The position numbers were made by a program, and so were the translations under genes. The notes below the pieces were generated by a model, which was given only the letters and a program-made list of their open reading frames with translations, did no database searches and was not told the origin of the DNA. Positions 46,051-54,563 of a DNA stretch of 64,000 bases are shown here, in pieces; position 1 is the stretch's first letter, and each line of letters begins with the position of its first letter. This DNA is from Roseitalea sp. MMSF_3546 (GTDB lineage: Bacteria > Pseudomonadota > Alphaproteobacteria > Rhizobiales > Rhizobiaceae), in assembly GCF_030732865.1 (NCBI RefSeq), contig NZ_JASHKB010000014.1, positions 33,686-97,685 on the forward strand, given 5' to 3'.

Positions 46051-46657
46051 GGCGCAGCAGGAGACCATAGGGTACCAGCATCGCCAGCCCGACGATGAGC
46101 TTGACGCCCAGATCGCCCAGCGCCCAGGACACATAGCGCGGCACCTCGGCGGCAAATGCGCCCAACAGCGGCGCCGCCTCGATGGCGAAGGCGTCGTTTG
46201 CGCCGAACACCGCGAAGGCCGGCGCGAATGCGATCGAAAAGAAGATCGCGGTGTCGACAACCGACCCTATCACCGAGGAGATCAGCGGCGCCTGCCACCA
46301 TTGCGCCTCGCGCAGCCGGTTGAACACGGCGACATCGAGCAGTTGCGCCACCAGAAACGCCGAGCCTGAGGCGAGCGCGATCCTCGGCGTTGCCAGCACG
46401 ATCGAGACCGCCACCGCCAGCGCGAAGCCGGCCAGCACGACCAGCCGCGCCGCGCCAGGCCCGAAACGGCGATTGGTCAGATCGGTGACCAGAAAGGCGA
46501 CCGGGTAGGTGAACGCGCCCCAGGTCAGGAGGTCGGCGAGGTCGAGACCGCCGACCGACGCCCGCACCGGGAACTGGACGAGATAGTTCGACGCGGCGAC
46601 GACCGCGCACATGGCGGCAACGAAGGCCGCAACGGGCATGACGGAAGGGTTTCGCAT
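46004..46657 (-). CDS. Queuosine precursor transporter (VUT/YhhQ family)
   Basis: This 217-residue inner-membrane protein of the COG1738/YhhQ family imports a queuosine precursor (preQ0/preQ1) for tRNA modification. About six hydrophobic segments are visible, with ASNYLVQFPV at the start, TYPVAFLVTDLTNRRFGPGAAR near 52-73, and a C-terminal helix before GLLLRLTRPPRP. The ATG at 46657 is preferred over one 12 codons upstream because CAGGA precedes it at the right distance and it falls within the preQ1-I riboswitch candidate. It lies downstream of rpmB on the reverse strand. Confidence 0.9.
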   Translation of the reverse strand: MRNPSVMPVAAFVAAMCAVVAASNYLVQFPVRASVGGLDLADLLTWGAFTYPVAFLVTDLTNRRFGPGAARLVVLAGFALAVAVSIVLATPRIALASGSAFLVAQLLDVAVFNRLREAQWWQAPLISSVIGSVVDTAIFFSIAFAPAFAVFGANDAFAIEAAPLLGAFAAEVPRYVSWALGDLGVKLIVGLAMLVPYGLLLRLTRPPRPLAGHGPAA

Positions 46658-46684
46658 TTTTTTATCCTGGGTGATGCCACCAGA
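46654..46684 (-). promoter_or_regulatory. preQ1-I riboswitch candidate covering the transporter start codon
   Basis: Read on the reverse strand, CTGG (46683-46680) and CCAG (46670-46667) form stem P1, extendable by a U-G pair. The nine-base loop TGGCATCAC contains GCAT, complementary to ATGC, which is the start codon plus the next base (46657-46654). P1 and that strand are joined by a nine-base A-rich linker, GATAAAAAA. The first loop base U, last loop base C and the A before the second strand match the three preQ1-contacting positions of the Thermoanaerobacter aptamer. Ligand binding would hide the AUG. Confidence 0.72.
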
Positions 46685-46693
46685 CAGAACCAT

Positions 46694-46711
46694 GCCGGCC
46701 GGAGGGCCGGC
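46694..46711 (-). other. Hairpin between rpmB and the riboswitch
   Basis: GCCGGCC (46694-46700) and GGCCGGC (46705-46711) form a perfect seven-base-pair stem with a four-base loop, 20 bases after the rpmB stop. No T run follows on the reverse strand, so it may stabilise or process the rpmB message rather than terminate it. Confidence 0.45.
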
Positions 46712-46731
46712 GATGGGGACGCGATCGCCGA

Positions 46732-47022
46732 TCAGGCGGTCTCGGCCTGCTTTTGCGCGATGCGACGCTTGATCAGCCGGGCGCGCTGCGACAGCTCGCC
46801 GTCCTTGGCCTTTGCCAGATATGCATCCAGCCCGCCGCGATGCTCCACCGAGCGCAGCGCGTCGGCGGAGATGCGCAGGCGGAACTTCTCGCCCAGCGTG
46901 TCGGAGATCAGCGTCACCTGGCACAGATTGGGCAGGAAGCGCCGGCGGGTCTTGTTGTTGGCGTGGCTGACATTGTTGCCGGCCATCACGCCCTTTGCGG
47001 TCAGTTCACATGCGCGCGACAT
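46732..47022 (-). CDS. rpmB: 50S ribosomal protein L28
   Basis: L28 is a small protein of the large ribosomal subunit. The 96-residue sequence has the family core [33 protein letters not shown]-like start, [35 protein letters not shown], and a basic C-terminus [17 protein letters not shown]. This is the longer alphaproteobacterial form. AAGG precedes the ATG by about nine bases. The divergent DUF3108 gene starts 218 bases away. The queuosine-precursor transporter gene follows on the same strand and may be read from the same transcript. Confidence 0.97.
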   Translation of the reverse strand: MSRACELTAKGVMAGNNVSHANNKTRRRFLPNLCQVTLISDTLGEKFRLRISADALRSVEHRGGLDAYLAKAKDGELSQRARLIKRRIAQKQAETA

Positions 47023-47240
47023 GGCGGTCTACCTTCGGTTCGAAAAACGCGTTCCGCGCAAAACGGGCCTCCGCCACCATACCGTTCAATCGGCTGCGGC
47101 CAGAAACCCTCGCAAGGCGGAAAAGTCACGGCTCTATAGGGATTGCGCACCGGCCCGTCAATGCCTGCCGGCCGCGCGACCATACAATCGGCCAAATTGC
47201 TCCATAGCCGGAGCGGCAGGGACGAAACGACAGAACGGAA

Positions 47241-48053
47241 ATGCCCATGCCACGCCTTGTCAGTGCAGCCCTTGCGGCTGGCCTTGCCCTGGTCCTCGCT
47301 CTCGTGCTCGCCCGTCCCGGCCTTGCCGACACCGCCGGCGCCGCCAGCTTCAAGTCCGAATACACCCTTTCGGCCTTCGGACTGCGCATCGCCTCGACCG
47401 AGTTCGACACGACGATTGGCGACGACCGCTACGAGATCACCGGTTCGCTGCGCACGCGCGGCATTGCCCGCCTTCTGAGCACCACCGACGGCACGCTCAC
47501 CGCGACGGGCCGCCTCACCGCCGGCCAGGTCACGCCGGTCCGCTTCGAGGCGCGCTACACCGACGGCGGCAAGGCCAAGCGCACCGTGATCGACTTCGAG
47601 GGGGATCGCGTCGCCGACACCGTCAACGACCCCGTGGTCAGGAAGACCGATGACTGGATCGACATGCCCGCCGCACAGCTCGTCGGCGCCTTCGATCCAG
47701 CCGCCGCGATCCTGGTGCCGGCGCGATCCTTGCGCGAGGTCTGCCGCCGCACGCTGCGCGTCTATGACGGGGCGATGCGCGCCGACCTCAAGCTGGGCTA
47801 TCTGCGCACAATCCCGTTTTCGGCCAAGGGCTACAATGGCGATGCCGTCACCTGTCGGGCACGGCTCGAGCCGGTCGCCGGCTATTCGCCGACCAAAAAG
47901 GACCTCATCTACATCCGCGACAATGGCGACATCGAGATCAGCTTCGCGCCCGTCGGCCGGACCGGCCTGTTCGCCCCGGTGCGGGTGAAGCTGCGCGCGC
48001 AGCCCGCCACGGTGCTGATCACCGCGACCCGCTTCGAGCAGCTTGCGCCATAG
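47241..48053 (+). CDS. Exported DUF3108 domain protein
   Basis: This 270-residue protein has a signal peptide (hydrophobic core about 8-23, probable cleavage near GLADT at 30). The mature part is beta-rich: FKSEYTLSAFGLRIASTEFDTTIGDDRYEITGSLRTRGIARLL fits the DUF3108 pattern, and a short CRARLEPVAGYSPTKKDLIYI segment is near 205. Family members are periplasmic with no settled function. It is divergent from rpmB, and its last 35 bases overlap the convergent cupin gene. Confidence 0.83.
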   Translation: MPMPRLVSAALAAGLALVLALVLARPGLADTAGAASFKSEYTLSAFGLRIASTEFDTTIGDDRYEITGSLRTRGIARLLSTTDGTLTATGRLTAGQVTPVRFEARYTDGGKAKRTVIDFEGDRVADTVNDPVVRKTDDWIDMPAAQLVGAFDPAAAILVPARSLREVCRRTLRVYDGAMRADLKLGYLRTIPFSAKGYNGDAVTCRARLEPVAGYSPTKKDLIYIRDNGDIEISFAPVGRTGLFAPVRVKLRAQPATVLITATRFEQLAP

Positions 48054-48486
48054 TGGGCTGCCAATCGGGCGGCGCAAGCTCGAAGGCGGCGAAATCAAAG
48101 CCCGGCGCCACCGTGCATCCGACCAGCGTCCATGCGCCCAGCGCGGCGGCCGACTGCCACCAGCCGGCGGGCACGACGATCTGCGGGCGCTCGCCTGCGG
48201 CAAGGTCGGTGCCCAGGTGCCGCTCCTCGATATCATGGCCGTCCGCCGACAAGGCCAGCCGGAGCGGCGCGCCGGCGTAATGGTGCCAGACCTCGCTTGC
48301 ATCCGATACGCGGTGCCAGTGCGAGACCTCGCCCGCCTCGAGCAGGAAGTAGATCGCCGTCGATGCGCCACGCGCGTCATGGGCCGGGCCGGACGTGTCG
48401 CGAAAGGTCTCGACATACCAGCCGCCCTCGGGATGGGCACGCATGTCCAGGAGCGCGCGGATGTCGGCGGCCGACAGATGGTTCAT
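48019..48486 (-). CDS. Cupin family protein (DUF985)
   Basis: This 155-residue single-domain cupin belongs to the cupin_5/DUF985 type: LDMRAHPEGGWYVETFRD, STAIYFLLEAGEVSHWHRVSDASEVWHHYAGAPLRL, and VPAGWWQSAAALGAWTLVGCTVAPGFDF. The His residues of SHWHR and VWHHY may bind a metal. The function of this family is not established. The start overlaps the gloB stop (ATGA on the reverse strand, 48486), so it is coupled to the upstream glyoxalase II gene. Confidence 0.9.
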   Translation of the reverse strand: MNHLSAADIRALLDMRAHPEGGWYVETFRDTSGPAHDARGASTAIYFLLEAGEVSHWHRVSDASEVWHHYAGAPLRLALSADGHDIEERHLGTDLAAGERPQIVVPAGWWQSAAALGAWTLVGCTVAPGFDFAAFELAPPDWQPTMAQAARSGSR

Positions 48487-49250
48487 CAGAACCGGTCCTT
48501 GCGCGCGCGCAATTGGGCGAACACGGCCGCCTCGTCCTCGTGCTCCATGCCCAGATGGCGCCGGATGGCCGGATCGGCGGTCCGCAGGAACGGATTGGTT
48601 GCCAGTTCGGTCTTCAGCGAGACCGGCAGTGTCGGCTCTCCCATGATGCGAAGCGCCTGCACCTGTTCGGCCCGATCCTTGAGCGCGGCATTGTCGGGGT
48701 CGACCGTGCGCGCGAACGCGGCGTTCGATTGCGTGTATTCATGGCCGCAATAGACCATGGTCTCGATCGGCAGGCGCTTTAGCTTGCCGAGCGATGCGAG
48801 CATCTGCTCGGCCGTGCCCTCGAACAGCCGACCGCAACCCATCGAGAACAGCGTGTCGCCGGCAAAGACGGCGCCCGCCTGCGCACAGTAATAGGAGACC
48901 TCGCCCGCCGTATGCCCCGGCGTCTCGATCACCTCGAACACCAGGTCGCCGGCGACATATTCGGATCCCTCGACCAGGTACTCGTCAAGCCGGCCGATCG
49001 CCTCGGCCTCGGCCCGCGGGCCGGCGATGGTGCAGCCATGCGCCTCCTTGAGCGCGGCGAGCCCTTCGATGTGGTCGGCATGCTTGTGCGTGACCAGGAT
49101 GTCGGTGAGCTGCCAGCCGCGCCGCTCGAGCGCCGCTTCGACGGCGTCCGCGTCCGGCGCATCGATGGCGACGGTGCGCCCGCTCTGCACGTCATGGACC
49201 AGCACGCCGAAGTTGTCGCTGCGGCAGGTGAACTGTTCGATATCGACCAT
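48486..49250 (-). CDS. gloB: Hydroxyacylglutathione hydrolase (glyoxalase II)
   Basis: GloB hydrolyses S-D-lactoylglutathione to D-lactate and glutathione, the second step of methylglyoxal detoxification. The start at 49250 (MVDIEQFTCRSDNFGVLVHD) gives 254 residues. The binuclear metal motif THKHADH is at 54-60, followed by ETPGHTAGEVSYY, FAGDTLFSMGCGRLFEGTAEQM and CGHEYTQSN with the remaining His and Asp ligands. The C-terminal glutathione-binding helices end in RLRARKD-like sequence. It is divergent from the methyltransferase gene, the usual rhizobial order. Confidence 0.95.
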   Translation of the reverse strand: MVDIEQFTCRSDNFGVLVHDVQSGRTVAIDAPDADAVEAALERRGWQLTDILVTHKHADHIEGLAALKEAHGCTIAGPRAEAEAIGRLDEYLVEGSEYVAGDLVFEVIETPGHTAGEVSYYCAQAGAVFAGDTLFSMGCGRLFEGTAEQMLASLGKLKRLPIETMVYCGHEYTQSNAAFARTVDPDNAALKDRAEQVQALRIMGEPTLPVSLKTELATNPFLRTADPAIRRHLGMEHEDEAAVFAQLRARKDRF

Positions 49251-49346
49251 TTGCCTCGCGCGTCCCTGCTCACCACATTGCCCTTGGAAGGTAAATGCGG
49301 TTTTGTACGGCCGCGTCAACACCCTGCCCCAACACCGTTTGAAGTC

Positions 49347-50108
49347 ATGCAGACCGATATCGTCGAATTGCGCGCGTTCTACCATTCGGCGCTCGGCAAG
49401 CGTGCCGCCCATGCGATCGGCCTGGCGCTTTCGCGCATCTGGAAGCCGTTGCCCAACGAACGCCTGGTCGGGCTGGGCCATACGCGCCCATGGCTTGAGC
49501 GCTTCGAGCCCGACACCGAACGCACGCTGGCCTTCATGCTCGCCGCGCAAGGGGCGGCGCGATGGCCGCGCACCGGGCTGTCGCGGACCGCGCTCGTCTT
49601 CGACGAGGAACTGCCCCTGCCCGATTCGTCCATCGACCGCGTGCTCATGGTCCATGCGCTCGAACATGCCGAGAACCCGCGCGAGACGTTGATGGAGGCC
49701 TGGCGCGTGCTTGCGCCCAATGGACGGCTCGTGCTGATCGTGCCCAATCGCCGCGGCGTCTGGGCACGCAACGAATACACCCCTTTCGGCAATGGCCGGC
49801 CGTTTTCGCGCGGACAACTCGTCAATCTCATGCGCGAGGCGAACTTCACCATGACCTCGGAGACCGAGGCGCTGTTCTTCCCGCCCTCCAAGCGCTTTCT
49901 CGCCCTGCGTCTGACCGCGCGGCTGGAGGCCTGGGGCCTTCGGCTGTGGCCGCTGTTCGGCGGCGTTCTGGTGATCGAGGCGCAAAAGCGGCTCTATCAG
50001 GGCCTGCCGGTCGCCGAGCGCCAGTCGCGCCGGGTGTTCGTGCCCGCGCTCGCCCCGCAGGGCACCGTGGCCGGCCGCGTGCGCCGCCAACCCCTTCTCA
50101 GGCGCTGA
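49347..50108 (+). CDS. SAM-dependent methyltransferase (class I)
   Basis: This 253-residue protein starts at ATG 49347. Motif I is degenerate but recognisable as RLVGLGHTRPWLERF; motif II and III regions are LPLPDSSIDRVLMVHALEHAENPRETLMEAWRVLAPNGRLVLIVPNR. After the fold, the C-terminal part has ALFFPPSKRFLALRLTARLEAWGLRLWPLFGGVLVIEAQK, with a hydrophobic segment that may sit on the membrane surface. The substrate is unknown. Its place beside gloB and before the tyrosine/histidine genes is common in rhizobia. Confidence 0.87.
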   Translation: MQTDIVELRAFYHSALGKRAAHAIGLALSRIWKPLPNERLVGLGHTRPWLERFEPDTERTLAFMLAAQGAARWPRTGLSRTALVFDEELPLPDSSIDRVLMVHALEHAENPRETLMEAWRVLAPNGRLVLIVPNRRGVWARNEYTPFGNGRPFSRGQLVNLMREANFTMTSETEALFFPPSKRFLALRLTARLEAWGLRLWPLFGGVLVIEAQKRLYQGLPVAERQSRRVFVPALAPQGTVAGRVRRQPLLRR

Positions 50109-50172
50109 AGCGCCTTGGCATGTGCCCGCCGGGCTGCCTAACTGGCCGGCACATCGCAGGGAGGGAGCCGGC

Positions 50173-50955
50173 ATGGAACGCGACAACCCGCAAAGGCTGA
50201 CCGAACTGCGCGCCAAGATCGACGCGGTGGACGAGACCATCCACACGCTCATCATGCAGCGCGCCACGGTCATCGACGAGCTCATTCGCATCAAGGGCGC
50301 CGACCGGTCGCGGGGCGCCGCCTTCCGGCCCGGACGCGAGGCGCAGATGATGCGCGCGCTCGCCGACCGCCATGCCGGCTCGGTGCCGCTGGGGATGATC
50401 GTGCATCTGTGGCGCGAGCTGATCTCGACCTTCACCCACATGCAGGCGCCCTATGCGGTGCACCTGGCCGAGGCGGGGCGGGCAGACATCATGCGCGACA
50501 TGGCCCGCCATCATTTCGGCTTCACCGTGCCGCTCATCGCTCACGCCGACGCGTCAGGCGCCATCGCCGCCGCGCGCGCCCGGGGCAATGCGCTCGCCCT
50601 CGTGCCGCTGGAGGGCGCCGGCCCCTGGTGGGACGATCTGGACGCGGCCACCGGTCTTTCGGTCATGGCGCGCCTGCCCGTCATCGGTGTGCCGTTCGCC
50701 ACCGTCGACGCATTCGTGCTGTCCCCGCAGCTCTCCGATCCCGTGCCCTTTGACGTCCGGCTCTATACCGGCCTTGCCAAGCACCCCGAAACGCTGTCCG
50801 CCTGGACGGGCGGTACGGTGATCGCCACCGGCGATACGACGCAGCGCGCCCTCATCGCGATCGAAGCGGGCGGCAGCGCGCCGCACGATCTTCTCGACAT
50901 CCGCGCCGCCGGCGGCTATTTCGCGCCTGCAGGAACCACGGACCCGACACGATGA
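50173..50955 (+). CDS. Chorismate mutase with an extra C-terminal domain
   Basis: The start at 50173, after AGGGAG, gives 260 residues. The first roughly 90 form an AroQ-type chorismate mutase: [34 protein letters not shown], then [19 protein letters not shown]. This converts chorismate to prephenate for phenylalanine and tyrosine. The remaining roughly 170 residues have an alternating alpha/beta pattern ([30 protein letters not shown]) reminiscent of the periplasmic-binding-like fold of prephenate dehydratase, but its motifs are not clear. The stop overlaps hisC (ATGA, 50952-50955). Confidence 0.87.
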   Translation: MERDNPQRLTELRAKIDAVDETIHTLIMQRATVIDELIRIKGADRSRGAAFRPGREAQMMRALADRHAGSVPLGMIVHLWRELISTFTHMQAPYAVHLAEAGRADIMRDMARHHFGFTVPLIAHADASGAIAAARARGNALALVPLEGAGPWWDDLDAATGLSVMARLPVIGVPFATVDAFVLSPQLSDPVPFDVRLYTGLAKHPETLSAWTGGTVIATGDTTQRALIAIEAGGSAPHDLLDIRAAGGYFAPAGTTDPTR

Positions 50956-52064
50956 ACGCCCCGCCCCGCGCACCGATCCCGCAGCCAAATGCCGGCGTGA
51001 TGGACATCGCCGCCTATGTGCCCGGCCGCGACAAGGCCGCCCCTGGCGTCAAGCTGCACAAGCTGTCCTCCAATGAAAACCCGCTCGGCGCCAGCCCGGC
51101 GGCCGTCCAGGCCTATCGCGGCGCGGCCGATCACCTGCATGTGTATCCCGACGGCGCCTCGCACGAACTGCGCGCGGCCATCGCCCGCACCCATGGCCTG
51201 AACCCCGACGCCATCGTCTGCGCCAACGGCTCGGACGAACTGCTCGGCCTTTTCGCCTCGATCTATCTGGGACCGGGCGACGAGGCGATCTTCACCGAGC
51301 ACGGCTTTCTGGTCTACAAGATCCAGATCATGGCGGCCGGCGCAAGGCCGGTCATGGTGCCCGAGACCGACCATCGCGCCGATGTCGACGCGATCCTCGC
51401 CGCCGTCACCGAGCGCACCAGGATCGTTTTCCTCGCCAACCCGAACAATCCCACCGGCACCTATTTGCCGGACGCCGAATTGCGGCGCATGCATGCCGGC
51501 CTGCCGCCGCACGTGCTGCTGGTGATCGATGCCGCCTATGCCGAATATGTGCGCCGCAACGACTACGCCTCCGGCATCGAGATGGTCTCGGCCAACCGCA
51601 ACGTGGTCATGACGCGCACTTTCTCGAAGATCCACGGCCTCGCCGCGCTGCGCATCGGCTGGATGTATGGTCCGCCCGACGTGGTCGACGCGGTCAACCG
51701 CGTGCGCGGCCCGTTCAACGTCAACGCGCCGGCCATCGCCGCCGGCGCGGCCGCCATGGCCGACCGCGCCCATGTCGATGCGGCCATCGCCCACAACGAT
51801 CGATGGCTGCCCTGGCTGACAGCCGCGCTCGAATCGATCGGGCTCGAGGTGACGCCGAGCGTGGCGAATTTCATCCTGATCCATTTCCCCGACGGCGAAC
51901 CCGACCGCAGTGCCCAGGCGGCCGATGCCTGGCTGGTCGCGCGCGGTTTCGTGCTGCGGCGCGTGACGGCCTATGGCCTGCCCAACGCGCTGCGCATGTC
52001 GATCGGCACCGACGCGGCGAACCAGGGCACCATCGAGGCACTGACCGCCTTCATGGCGCGCTGA
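50952..52064 (+). CDS. hisC: Histidinol-phosphate/aromatic aminotransferase
   Basis: This PLP-dependent class I/II aminotransferase has 370 residues. It transaminates histidinol phosphate and, in this operon, probably prephenate or aromatic keto acids. Motifs include [51 protein letters not shown], the PLP Lys226 in [17 protein letters not shown], and the C-terminal Arg in [11 protein letters not shown]. Both ends are tightly spaced: it overlaps the chorismate mutase gene by 4 bases and precedes tyrA by 2, so the three form an aromatic amino-acid unit. Confidence 0.94.
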   Translation: MNAPPRAPIPQPNAGVMDIAAYVPGRDKAAPGVKLHKLSSNENPLGASPAAVQAYRGAADHLHVYPDGASHELRAAIARTHGLNPDAIVCANGSDELLGLFASIYLGPGDEAIFTEHGFLVYKIQIMAAGARPVMVPETDHRADVDAILAAVTERTRIVFLANPNNPTGTYLPDAELRRMHAGLPPHVLLVIDAAYAEYVRRNDYASGIEMVSANRNVVMTRTFSKIHGLAALRIGWMYGPPDVVDAVNRVRGPFNVNAPAIAAGAAAMADRAHVDAAIAHNDRWLPWLTAALESIGLEVTPSVANFILIHFPDGEPDRSAQAADAWLVARGFVLRRVTAYGLPNALRMSIGTDAANQGTIEALTAFMAR

Positions 52065-52066
52065 CG

Positions 52067-53002
52067 ATGTCGGAGACGAGCGAACCGCTGTTCGACCGCA
52101 TCGCGCTGATCGGCATCGGGCTGATCGGCGCCTCGCTCGCGCGCATCGTCCGGCGCGAGGGGCTGGCTCGCCACATCGCCGTGTCGACCCGGCGTCTGAA
52201 GACGCTCGACCGGGCGCGCGAGCTGGACCTTGGCGATAGCTACACGCTCGATCCCGCCCAGGCCGTCCGCGATGCCGATCTCGTCGTCGTCTCGGTGCCC
52301 GTCGGCGCCTCGGGCGCCGTCGCCGAGGCGATCGCCCCGGCCCTTGCGCCCGGCGCCATCGTCACCGATGTCGGCTCGACCAAGCGCTCGGTCATCCAGC
52401 AGATGACGCCGCACATGCCCGCCCATGTCCATTTCATCCCCGGCCACCCGATCGCCGGCACCGAATATTCCGGGCCAGATGCCGGCTTTGCCTCGCTCTT
52501 CACGGACCGCTGGTGCATCCTGACGCCGCTGCCGGACACCGACGCCGATGCGCTCGACCGGTTGAAGACCTTCTGGCGGCGCTGCGGGTCGGATGTCGCC
52601 ACCATGGATCCCGACCATCACGACCGCGTTCTCGCCGTCGTCTCGCACCTGCCGCAACTGATCAGCTACAACATCGTCGGCACGGCCTCGGATCTGGAGA
52701 CCGTCACGCAGTCCGAGGTGATCAAGTATTCGGCCTCGGGCTTTCGCGACTTCACGCGGCTTGCCGCTTCCGATCCGACCATGTGGCGCGATGTGTGCCT
52801 GCACAACCAGGACGCGATCCTGGAGATGCTCGCCCGCTTCTCGGAGGATCTGGCCTCGTTGCAGAAGTCGATCCGCTGGGGCGACGGCGACGCGCTGTTC
52901 GAGCTGTTCACCCGAACCCGGCACATCCGCAAGTCGATCATCGAGGCCGGCCAGGACGTCGACACGCCCAGCTTCGGCCGCCAGCGCGTCAACGGCTCAT
53001 GA
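52067..53002 (+). CDS. tyrA: Prephenate/arogenate dehydrogenase
   Basis: TyrA oxidatively decarboxylates prephenate (or arogenate) to the tyrosine precursor. The ATG at 52067, two bases after the hisC stop, gives 311 residues. The NAD-binding GIGLIGASLAR is at 16-26. Downstream are TDVGSTKRSVIQQM, HFIPGHPIAGTEYSGPDAG with the catalytic His, and HDRVLAVVSHLPQLISYNIV. No ACT or chorismate mutase domain is fused; the mutase is the separate gene at the start of the operon. The 3' end overlaps the convergent DUF2125 gene by 6 bases. Confidence 0.95.
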   Translation: MSETSEPLFDRIALIGIGLIGASLARIVRREGLARHIAVSTRRLKTLDRARELDLGDSYTLDPAQAVRDADLVVVSVPVGASGAVAEAIAPALAPGAIVTDVGSTKRSVIQQMTPHMPAHVHFIPGHPIAGTEYSGPDAGFASLFTDRWCILTPLPDTDADALDRLKTFWRRCGSDVATMDPDHHDRVLAVVSHLPQLISYNIVGTASDLETVTQSEVIKYSASGFRDFTRLAASDPTMWRDVCLHNQDAILEMLARFSEDLASLQKSIRWGDGDALFELFTRTRHIRKSIIEAGQDVDTPSFGRQRVNGS

Positions 53003-53995
53003 GCCCGCGAACGGGCCGAAGCCGAGCCGCGGCAGCGTGCCGAGCGGGATGATGCCGGCAAAGACGCGACCCTCGCGCACGGTCAGCCTCAGCGTCGCCT
53101 CGTCGCCCGCCTGACCGCCGGCCGTTAGCGCCTCGATCGGCGCCACCAGTTCCGGCAGTACCGCGCCCAGTTCGGCGGCCACGCCGGGCACGTCGACCAC
53201 GCGCAGTTCGAACGCCCCGCTGATCACGCCCTGCGGAGAAACCGAGAACGGCCCTTGCAGGATCACGCCGCGATCCTCGGTCAGGATGAGCGACAGCCGG
53301 TTGATTTCACCCTCGCCGCCGCCTTTCTGACCCGCCCAGTCGGTGCCGAAGTCGGCAAGACGCATGTCGAGATCGAAGCCCGCTTCGGGCAGGGTTCGCC
53401 CGCCGAGCCATTGCGGCGGGATGCGTACGCCGCGGGGGCTTGCCGCGATATCGAGCGCGCCGTCGATCTGGCGCAGATGCGCTTCGAAGTCCGCCGCCGT
53501 CACCGCCGCGGGCAGCCAGGGCAGCGACAGCCGCGCCTCATCGGCAAACAGCGAGGCCATGCGCTCGGCCTGCGGCGCGGTGATCGCGCTGAGCCGGCCC
53601 TGATCCCACTCGATTTCGTAGCGCGGCCCGCCTGCCGGCACCGCGATCGTGACCGGACTTTCGATGTCGGCGATGACGTGGCGCGGATTGTAGACCACCG
53701 CCGACGAGCGCATCGCCGCTGCCTGCAGGACGAAGGCGCCGTTCGCGCCGGTCAGTTCGACCGATTCGCAGAAAACGCCGATGCGCAGCGGAAAACCCGT
53801 AATGTCCCGGCCCGGGCAGGCCAGGCTCGCCCCTTGCGCGCGGTCCTGGCCATACGAAGCGACGGCCTCGTCGACCTGTCCGGCGAACCAGAACCAGCCG
53901 CCGCTATAGGCGGCCACGAACGCCGCGACGCCGACCGCCAGCCAGGCGATGCGCCTTCCGGCATCATGGCCCTGTTTTCCCCGGGTTTGGCTCAT
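52997..53995 (-). CDS. DUF2125 family membrane-anchored protein
   Basis: This 332-residue protein has one N-terminal membrane segment (about 16-38), leaving a large periplasmic part. The DUF2125 pattern is visible in ITGFPLRIGVFCESVELTGANG, a conserved Cys pair (LACPGRD and VFCESV) likely to form a disulfide, and repeated beta-strands to the C-terminus. The fold is probably a long amphipathic beta structure, and the role is unknown. It lies head to head with the ChaC-like gene 40 bases away and overlaps tyrA tail to tail. Confidence 0.85.
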   Translation of the reverse strand: MSQTRGKQGHDAGRRIAWLAVGVAAFVAAYSGGWFWFAGQVDEAVASYGQDRAQGASLACPGRDITGFPLRIGVFCESVELTGANGAFVLQAAAMRSSAVVYNPRHVIADIESPVTIAVPAGGPRYEIEWDQGRLSAITAPQAERMASLFADEARLSLPWLPAAVTAADFEAHLRQIDGALDIAASPRGVRIPPQWLGGRTLPEAGFDLDMRLADFGTDWAGQKGGGEGEINRLSLILTEDRGVILQGPFSVSPQGVISGAFELRVVDVPGVAAELGAVLPELVAPIEALTAGGQAGDEATLRLTVREGRVFAGIIPLGTLPRLGFGPFAGS

Positions 53996-54035
53996 GCTAG
54001 CTCCTTGCGCGACGGGCAGGATTGAACGCGCGCTT

Positions 54036-54563
54036 ATGGACGATTTCTGGGTATTCGGCTACGCCTCGCTGATGTGGCGGCCAGGCTTTCGCTATGTCGA
54101 AAAGCGCCGCGCCCGTCTGGCCGGCTATCACCGCAGCCTGTGCATCCACTCATACAGCCATCGCGGCACGCCCGAGCGCCCCGGCCTTGTCATGGGTCTG
54201 GATCGCGGCGGCGCATGCGTCGGCGTCGCCTTTCGCGTCGCCCACGCCGATCGCGACCGGGTCATGGACTATCTGCGCGCCCGCGAGCTCGTCACCCATG
54301 TCTACAAGGAGCGCCTGACACGGGTCGTGCTCTCGGACGGACAGACGACCCGTGCCGTGGCCTATATCGTCGACCGCAGCCACCGGCAATATGCCGGGCG
54401 CGTCTCGGTCGAAGAGGCGGTGGAACGGGTCTGCGGCGCAGTCGGCCAGGCCGGCCCCAATGAGGACTACGTGCTCAACACCGCCGCCCACATTCGCGAA
54501 CTGGGCATTCGCGATCCCTGGCTGGAAGCCGTGGCCGACGGCATCAAGCTTCGGCTGGCTTGA
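54036..54563 (+). CDS. ChaC-like gamma-glutamylcyclotransferase
   Basis: This 175-residue protein starts at ATG 54036 with MDDFWVFGYASLMWRPGF, the substrate-binding YGSLxW-type loop (here GYASLMW). The ChaC pattern continues with SHRGTPERPGLVMGLDRGGACVGVAFRV, a conserved region DRVMDYLRARELV containing the catalytic Glu, and YIVDRSHRQYAG. ChaC enzymes cleave glutathione to 5-oxoproline and Cys-Gly in the cytoplasm. Its 3' end overlaps the convergent plsC gene by 20 bases. Confidence 0.92.
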   Translation: MDDFWVFGYASLMWRPGFRYVEKRRARLAGYHRSLCIHSYSHRGTPERPGLVMGLDRGGACVGVAFRVAHADRDRVMDYLRARELVTHVYKERLTRVVLSDGQTTRAVAYIVDRSHRQYAGRVSVEEAVERVCGAVGQAGPNEDYVLNTAAHIRELGIRDPWLEAVADGIKLRLA

